Shown in pieces: positions 56,933-64,000 of a stretch of 64,000 nt of DNA. A program made the translations under genes and the position numbers. Under the pieces are notes generated by a model. The model was given only the letters and a program-made list of their open reading frames with translations. It was not told the origin of the DNA and made no database searches. Each line of letters opens with the position of its first letter. Within the stretch, counting starts at the first letter, position 1. Origin of the DNA: Adiantum capillus-veneris (taxonomy: Eukaryota > Streptophyta > Polypodiopsida > Polypodiales > Pteridaceae); the NCBI GenBank assembly GCA_014529385.2, contig CM043942.1:64079184-64143183 (forward strand), given 5' to 3'.

Positions 56933-57092
56933 AAGTTTAGTACTTGTCAGATAATATATAAGGTCTCTTAGGATTGTTCCAATGTCACATGCCTCTCTCT
57001 ACAACTTTTAAGTTCAAGATTTGTCGGATAGACCTTCAAAACGTTTTGGGATGTTTCCTACAATGTTATAATATCTCTTCTTCTTCCTCTTT

Positions 57093-57096
<4 letters not shown>

Positions 57097-57170
<74 letters not shown>
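57097..57170. repeat. (CT)n(CA)n compound microsatellite
   Basis: A CT run passes without interruption into a CA run, the same compound seen at 26.5, 58.7, 60.4, 61.1, 61.2 and 61.4 kb. Confidence 0.97.
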
Positions 57171-57171
<1 letters not shown>

Positions 57172-57399
57172 CACACATGTTTGAGCACTCATGTCATGAC
57201 AAATTGGATATGACATGGAAAATGTGATACTCAGCTATTTGTATCCACACTATAAGTGACACTGATCACCATAAGGTGAACTTTCAGCAAAACAGGCACA
57301 GCCATATGAGGTCATACCAAAGTTTGCACTATCTTCGAGACACTCATTTAGAAGCCATATCCAAAGAAAAATTTACTTATCATCATCATCTTCTTATTA

Positions 57400-58300
57400 T
57401 TGATCATTAATTTCTTCTTCGTTATATATGATGAACTCTAGAGAATCAAGTATTTAGCATGCCTTGTGCGTGAGCACCCACCTCTAATGCTAAAGTCATA
57501 CCATCCACTCAGAACCACAAAATCTGCCGAATCATATATATAATCCAAAACCATGATTGATTGAGAAGAGTGAATGCTACACATGTAGTAAAGTTTCCAC
57601 CACAAACTATTACCGGGATAAACGGTCAATGTCATCATCATCATCATCAAAATCTAGCTCACTTGCATGCTTGATCCTTTTACCATCCTTGGATTGTGTC
57701 CACCTATGCTTTGCATATTAACTTGGTCCATGCCTTGTAGGCTAGTTAACTAGCAGATCTGACCAATGCCATCCATTCTATCATCAGAATCACAACCAAA
57801 TGTATGCTCCTCAACCACAGTTGTCATGACTATCAATAAGGAAAACAACATATCCTCAAGCTGAAACATTTTTGGTTGTTTCAGATTGCTTGCACCTCAA
57901 TTTTGATGAAAGGAAACATTCAAACCCTTTTTGAAACATTTGAAACTTTTCTGGTTGTTTCAAATTGCTTGCGCCTTAATGTTGATGAAAGGAAACATTC
58001 AAACCCTTGTAGCACATTCCCTACTTGGCTAACAGTAGTAACAAGGTCTCAAATCTATATTCTCAACCTAATGAAGCTCCTCTTATAGCTTTTCTCTCTT
58101 GGCAAGCAGTGAGGCAAGAGCTGCCTGAGGGTTGGATGCATCCCAACTAAGACAGAGTCCATAATGCAAATCACCAAATCTCGCACCACATACACAGTTC
58201 CAGCAACCAACATCAGAGCCACGGGTGACATAGTTGATGAGTGAATCAACGCTTATGGCTCCGCCAGCACCACATCCAAGGCTTGGCCCACCACTAGTGT
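57400..58300 (-). pseudogene. Possible host-gene exons or relic, unidentified
   Basis: Minus-strand frames with protein-like content: HRWTQSKDGKRIKHASELDF followed by an Asp run (near 57700-57620), and CVCGARFGDLHYGLCLSWDA, then SNPQAALASLLAKREK (near 58200-58090). They are in different frames with stops between, so either exons with unseen introns or a decayed gene. No family is recognised. The Asp run is an ATC trinucleotide repeat on plus. Confidence 0.3.
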
Positions 58301-58458
58301 CAAATTTTGTAGTGGCAACTCAATTGTCAGAGCCACAGATCCCTTGTCAGAGAAAGTTATAATATTGGTACCCAAACCAAGAAAATTCCACCCTTCAAGC
58401 ACCAGCATAGCTAGCATAGCTGGTAAGGAAAATTTACAAATGGTGAGGTGTGAGACCC

Positions 58459-58772
<314 letters not shown>

Positions 58773-59159
58773 CTTGAGCGGCTATAGGTCTGAACAACAT
58801 AGCTTAAGTTTCCAAATTCCATTTGAAAGGTGCATTTTCACTGCAAGTCCGTGCAAACGCTCCAAGAGCTGACCGTGGTGGCCCTCTCCTTCTTGGAAAA
58901 TTTTAAGCTCCATTATATAGAGTATAGATAGAATAGTGTAGATATAAATTGTAAAAAATTTAGAAAAAATAGGTGTATGCCCTTCCAATTTGTGTAAAAA
59001 GGAAAAGGAAGCTTCCTTATGACCTTTTGAAAAATGAAAAGTAGTACGCTGCCCTTCAAATTTGAGGGTTGTTTGTGATTCATGAACCTTATGAAATGCT
59101 TTATTGGAACCTGTGTCCACAAATAATCGGTTTTAGTGTATTATAACCGGCAAAATTGC

Positions 59160-59203
<44 letters not shown>

Positions 59204-59337
59204 GTGCACGTGCCCGTGCACACACATACACACACACACACACACAGACAATTACTTGCTGCTGCAGACACAACGCTATTGGGTGTAGTAATTCTCCTTG
59301 CATTTTCTCCCGCATGAGCTCCAGGTGATGTGACTCG

Positions 59338-59442
<105 letters not shown>

Positions 59443-59502
59443 GCTGTCCTAGCACCTCGGAGCAAAATAGATCGCATCGGACAATTGCAAGCTGCCCTCG
59501 AC

Positions 59503-60237
59503 ATGCTCATGGAAGAAAACCGCGACCTCAAAGCGCGCCTTAGCACGCTTGAGGCACACTTTGATTCCATGGTCGGTCTCACAATAGACAAAGTGACAGA
59601 AGTCGAAGAAAAAGTCACTCAAGCTGAAATTTTTCTCGCAAAGAAACTCGAAGTTGAAGCTACTCTCATCGAGACTGTCAAGACAACTCAGAAAGAAGCC
59701 AACGAGGCATCGCATAAGAAGATTGAGAACGACATACAAGCAACCTTACAAGAATTCCGGATACAAGAATCCCTTGCCCTCAAAATTAGGATTGGAGGAC
59801 TCTCCTCACCATGGTGCACCGAGGAGGATTCCCTCGAAGAATCCATCGTCAAGCTCAATGAAATTTTTCAACCAATCAATATCGAGCCCAACACTGTCTC
59901 GTGGATCAACGACACACATAGGCGTGTGCCTCTTGGCCAATGCATCCTCACTTTCAAGAACAAAGAAGAACGGACGCGGCTGTTGCGCCAATCTTATCAC
60001 CTAAAGGGGACAAAGCTTTGGATTTCCGAGGAATTGACTACAACCCAACTCAAGCACAAAGCAAGCCAGCTCAAAAAGATGCATGAAGCTCGTAAACAAG
60101 GTAAATGGGCAGTCTACCGTGGCAGTAAAGCCATCATTCAAGAGTTTCGAACTCCCAAGCCAGCTCCCCCTCTGCCTAACCCCCTCTCGGTTTTGTTTCT
60201 TTTTTGTCCGTATCCTTTCCTTTTCCTTTACCCCTGA
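59503..60237 (+). CDS. L1-type ORF1 protein, intact frame (244 aa)
   Basis: ATG 59503 is the first Met; the frame is open upstream into the (CT)n tract, so the 5' end may have been lost. Residues ~1-80 are a heptad-like coiled coil (MLMEENRDLKARLSTLEAHF). An RRM-like region ~90-165 runs from LKIRIGGLSSPWC to HRRVPLGQCILTFKNKEERT. A C-terminal domain (KGTKLWISEELTTTQLKH, GKWAVYRGSKAIIQEF) is followed by a Pro-rich end. This order matches L1 ORF1p, an RNA-binding trimer (family knowledge). No endonuclease or reverse transcriptase frame is seen here or near the related copy at 33.7 kb. The 3' tail to ~60350 (GGTCATATCTGACCTC) is shared by both copies and runs into (CT)n. Confidence 0.72.
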   Translation: MLMEENRDLKARLSTLEAHFDSMVGLTIDKVTEVEEKVTQAEIFLAKKLEVEATLIETVKTTQKEANEASHKKIENDIQATLQEFRIQESLALKIRIGGLSSPWCTEEDSLEESIVKLNEIFQPINIEPNTVSWINDTHRRVPLGQCILTFKNKEERTRLLRQSYHLKGTKLWISEELTTTQLKHKASQLKKMHEARKQGKWAVYRGSKAIIQEFRTPKPAPPLPNPLSVLFLFCPYPFLFLYP

Positions 60238-60349
60238 TGGACCCTCAGTCCCTAACTGATATGTATCTAACACTTCCACCGAAAGAACAAATGTAATGTT
60301 TTGTTTTGGTCCCATGGGTCATATCTGACCTCCGTGGACGATAATTAAA

Positions 60350-60352
<3 letters not shown>

Positions 60353-60429
<77 letters not shown>

Positions 60430-60432
60430 ACA
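60353..60432. repeat. (CT)n(CA)n compound microsatellite at the 3' end of the ORF1 element
   Basis: Follows GTGGACGATAATTAAATCTAT and leads directly into the second copy of the direct repeat. Confidence 0.97.
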
Positions 60433-60884
60433 TGCACTCGAGAGGCTATAGGTCTGAACAACATAGCTTAAGTTTCCAAATTCCATTTGAAAGGTGCATT
60501 TTCATTGCAAGTCCGTGCAAATGCTCCGAGAGCTGACCGTGGAGGCCCTCTCCTTCTTGGAAAATTTTAAGCTCCATTATATATAGTATAGATAGAATAG
60601 TGTATATATAAATTGTAGAAAATTTAGAAAAAATAGGCGTATGCCCTTCCAATTTGTGTAAAAAGGAAAAGGAAGTTTCCTTATGACCTTTTGAAAAATG
60701 AAAAGTAGTACGGAGCCCTTCAAATTTGAGGGTTGTTTGTGATTCATGAACCTTATGAAATGCTTTATTGGAACGAGTGTCTACAATAATCGGTTTTAGT
60801 GTATTTGTTTTCACAAATAATCGGTTTTAGTGTATTTGTTTTCACACATAATTGGTTTCAGTGTATTATACCCGGCAGAATTGC

Positions 60885-61500
<616 letters not shown>

Positions 61501-62736
61501 AAGGCGAGCCTGGTCTTATTTTGTGTTAACAACATCATGTGTGCACTTACGAGGCGCCTTAGAACTACTCTAAGCCATGCCTTGTTTGAGGATGTGCATT
61601 CAATTTTTTTTCCCTTCTAAGGCGCAAGTTAGTGGGATTAATTGAGGTGCATAGCTTTTTTTTTAAAACTTCAAAGGCTGAAATGAAAGGATGTATGATG
61701 CAGTCAAGGTCATTTCCCCTTTCAAGGTGGGTGCAGAAGTCGTTAGTCCCTTATTTTTTTTGGCCAAACTCACAAATAGTGAGTGAATATATTGCAAATA
61801 AAACAAGTGAAAGAATCACGGTGGCTTTCAAAAATAATTAGAATGTGATAAAATCATTAGATTGAGTTTAAGTAAAATCGGTGTAAGAAAGAATTGCCTC
61901 AGATTAGCCTTGAGCCGGTTGAAAATGGAGACTAGATGGTTGCAAACCATGGTAAAGGGAAGAAAACCTGGTGAAATATGTGAGAAAATAGTTTGAAAAT
62001 CTTCTAAATTTTAAATTTATGCTAGTATTTTTGGTTTAGTTCTTTGTGGAAAGGAAACTCAGTCGACAACCGCTGAATAAAAGAGACTTTCATGAATATT
62101 TACTAGAATTAAGTCATAGAATGTAAGAAAAGTCAAGCCATGTGAGGATGTGAAATAAAAATAACTCATTAATATGTGTATGTGTGTGTATTCATAAGAT
62201 TCACTAGAATTATGCAAGTGAAGTTTCACTTTAACATTTAAAACAATAGAATAGAAGAAAAGTAAAGACATGTCAGGATATGAAACTAAAGTGAAACACA
62301 AAGATTCATTTATTATTTTAAAATTGAAATAACATTTAATGTAAGTCTCAATCACCATTGAAAACAATTGAAAGCTTGCCTAACCTAACTCAACTCTAAG
62401 GTTTCTTTTAGAAAGCCAAAAAAGTGCAATTATAGTCCATGCACATGAACATGCACATGTCAGTCCTTGTTTAACTTAAAAGGTTGAAATGAAAGGATGA
62501 TTGATGGGGTACCCCGCATTCAAGGTCATTTTCCCTTGGAAGGTGGGTGCAACTCTTCTCAAGAAAAAACTTCAAATAAAAATGAAAAAGTCCAAAGGTC
62601 TCCAATGAATGACATGTGGATGTTCTTTCCTTGCTTGAAAATTTTAAGCTCCATTATATATAGATATAGAAGATATAGATGGCAATGTATATAAAGTTGA
62701 AATTTGTCAAAAATTACCATTTTGGTAACATAATCT
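61501..62736. other. No gene recognised
   Basis: AT-rich. At ~62635-62690 there is a diverged copy of the AAAATTTTAAGCTCCATTAT(ATA) segment of the 58.8/60.4-kb repeat, so another fragment of that element lies here. Two related ~60-bp stretches (AAATGAAAGGATG..AAGGTCATTT) occur near 61680 and 62488. Confidence 0.5.
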
Positions 62737-63900
62737 AAATTTTGAGCTACCATTTGGAACATTTTAAAAATTCACAATTTCATTATATAAAAATCATATG
62801 AATTTCATTTCAACTAGTAGCTTCAAATTTTTTGAAATCAAAATCAACAAAGAGGATTATATATAAAAGAATAAATTATACATGTATATAATTATACATA
62901 CATGCATACATACATAAATAAATAAATATATATATAGAATACTATCTTAAACCCTAGTGGTAAACTATTTGCAAAAAGTAAGTTCCCATTTGACTATTGC
63001 TAAGAGAATACAAGTAATCAAATGGTAACTCCTTATGATTTTGAAATTACAATTGGTAACCTTTTTTAGTTTTGGTTCCCTAGATGTTACCAATTTTTTT
63101 CATGTGCATGTGATGCTCTTTCCAACACTCACTTGAAAGGCGGAGTTCTGCTACCATCCAGCCACATTGACATGGCTAGGCTAGTACTTATCGAGACTCA
63201 TTCTTCCGTTTTCTTGGTGCTTAGGTAATGCTTGCCTTTTTGTCCTTCCAAAGGAAAGGCTTAGAGAGGCCAAAGCCCTAGAGGGATGTGATTTTTTTGG
63301 CCTGATTTGTTTGGCCTGCTAAAGGCCTTAGTATCATATGGGTGAAGGTTGTTCAATTCTATTGTGAGACATATATCCTCAAAGTCTTTCAAGAGAAAAA
63401 CAAATTCTAGTCCCTTTCAAATGCTATTTTTCAAAGTGATGTGAAGTATTGTTGATCCCATGATGTGTTTTTAATATTTTGATTTGTAAAGAGCTCTTTT
63501 ATTTAAGTACTTCATACAAATTTTGAGTTACCATTTGGAAATTTTTAAAATTCCACAATTTCCAATATATAAAGATCAATTGAATGCTTGTCATTTCAAT
63601 GATGAGCTTTCACATATTTTGAAAACATTAAATAGGATAATATATAAATCAATAAATAATACATGTATATAATATATAGATCAAGAAATTATACATGTAT
63701 TATATATACATGCATACATATGTATAAATATATAATATCACTACTACCCTAAACCCTAGTGATAACTATTTCCAAAAATTAAGTTACCATGTGGTAGTAC
63801 TTAAGAGAATGCAAGTCACCAAATGGTAACTCCTTATGAACTTGAAGTTACAATTGATAACTTTGTCTAGCTTTGGTTCCCGAGATGTTACCAATTTTTT
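62737..63900. repeat. Diverged tandem duplication, ~785-bp period, AT-rich
   Basis: AATTTTGAG(C/T)TACCATTTGGAA starts at ~62737 and ~63521. Both copies continue through ATACATGCATACATA tracts, CTAAACCCTAGTG, CAAATGGTAACTCCTTATGA and AGATGTTACCAATTTTTT. The right copy ends near 63900. The CTAAACCCTA string is a single telomere-like heptamer, not an array. Confidence 0.8.
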
Positions 63901-64000
63901 CCTTTGCAGCGAAGGCAAATCATGTACATGTGGCTCATTATTGGCGGACCTTTTTCTTCAATTCCATAGCTCCAAAACAACAATCATGTCTTGCAAAGTT

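Noticed and set aside
62950-63760. Interstitial telomere repeat (CTAAACCCTA)
   Set aside because: Only one heptamer per copy, part of a longer duplicated sequence.

Overview
The window looks like nuclear DNA of a land plant with a large, repeat-rich genome. The evidence is intron-bearing CACTA (En/Spm) transposons, an L-type lectin receptor kinase, an L1-type ORF1, a tRNA-derived SINE, and very long (CT)n and (CT)n(CA)n microsatellites. A fern or another non-seed plant is my guess from the style of the elements; the species cannot be read from the sequence. I see no rRNA, no true tRNA gene and no CRISPR array.

Layout. 1-5290 is a satellite of ~430-bp units, each built from about eight degenerate ~50-bp monomers that begin GGTCCACCACTTGTCCAA. 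5.3-7.5 kb is AT-rich, GA-rich and GC-rich filler. 7530-10225 is a second array (~184/368-bp units) sharing the same 18-bp core in the same orientation; it stops ~90 bp before the largest intact ORF of the window (10313-13540, 1075 aa). That ORF is a DUF7869-type protein with a probable RNase H-like transposase core. 13.8-22.2 kb holds decayed pieces: a gag fragment, a 286-bp tandem duplication, a ~760-bp inverted-repeat element with nested hairpins, and a broken ORF of unknown family.

The core of the window is three complete CACTA elements, each with terminal CACTA...TAGTG-type ends and a perfect 3-bp target duplication. Element A (26157-32020, TSD ATT) is old and decayed. Element C (35090-51772, TSD TCA) is a different family and carries divergent genes: a Transposase_24-like gene on minus and TNP2 on plus. 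Element B (40276-47656, TSD GAA), the same family as A but inverted, is inserted inside C. B landed in the second copy of a 795-bp tandem duplication of C's promoter and first TNP2 exon, so the first copy preserves the empty site. Order of events: C insertion, tandem duplication, B insertion. Each family has its own subterminal motif array (GCGTCGCTA in A/B, GCGGTAA in C), which would be the expected binding sites of the element's own proteins. All TNP2 copies are broken or truncated, so none of the three looks autonomous.

51.8-64 kb holds an L-type lectin receptor kinase with one frameshift after DFG, bracketed by inverted copies of a ~250-bp hairpin repeat. It also holds a SINE with target duplications, a 1.66-kb tandem duplication around an intact L1-type ORF1 (no reverse transcriptase is seen with it), a dense microsatellite cluster, and an AT-rich duplicated tract.
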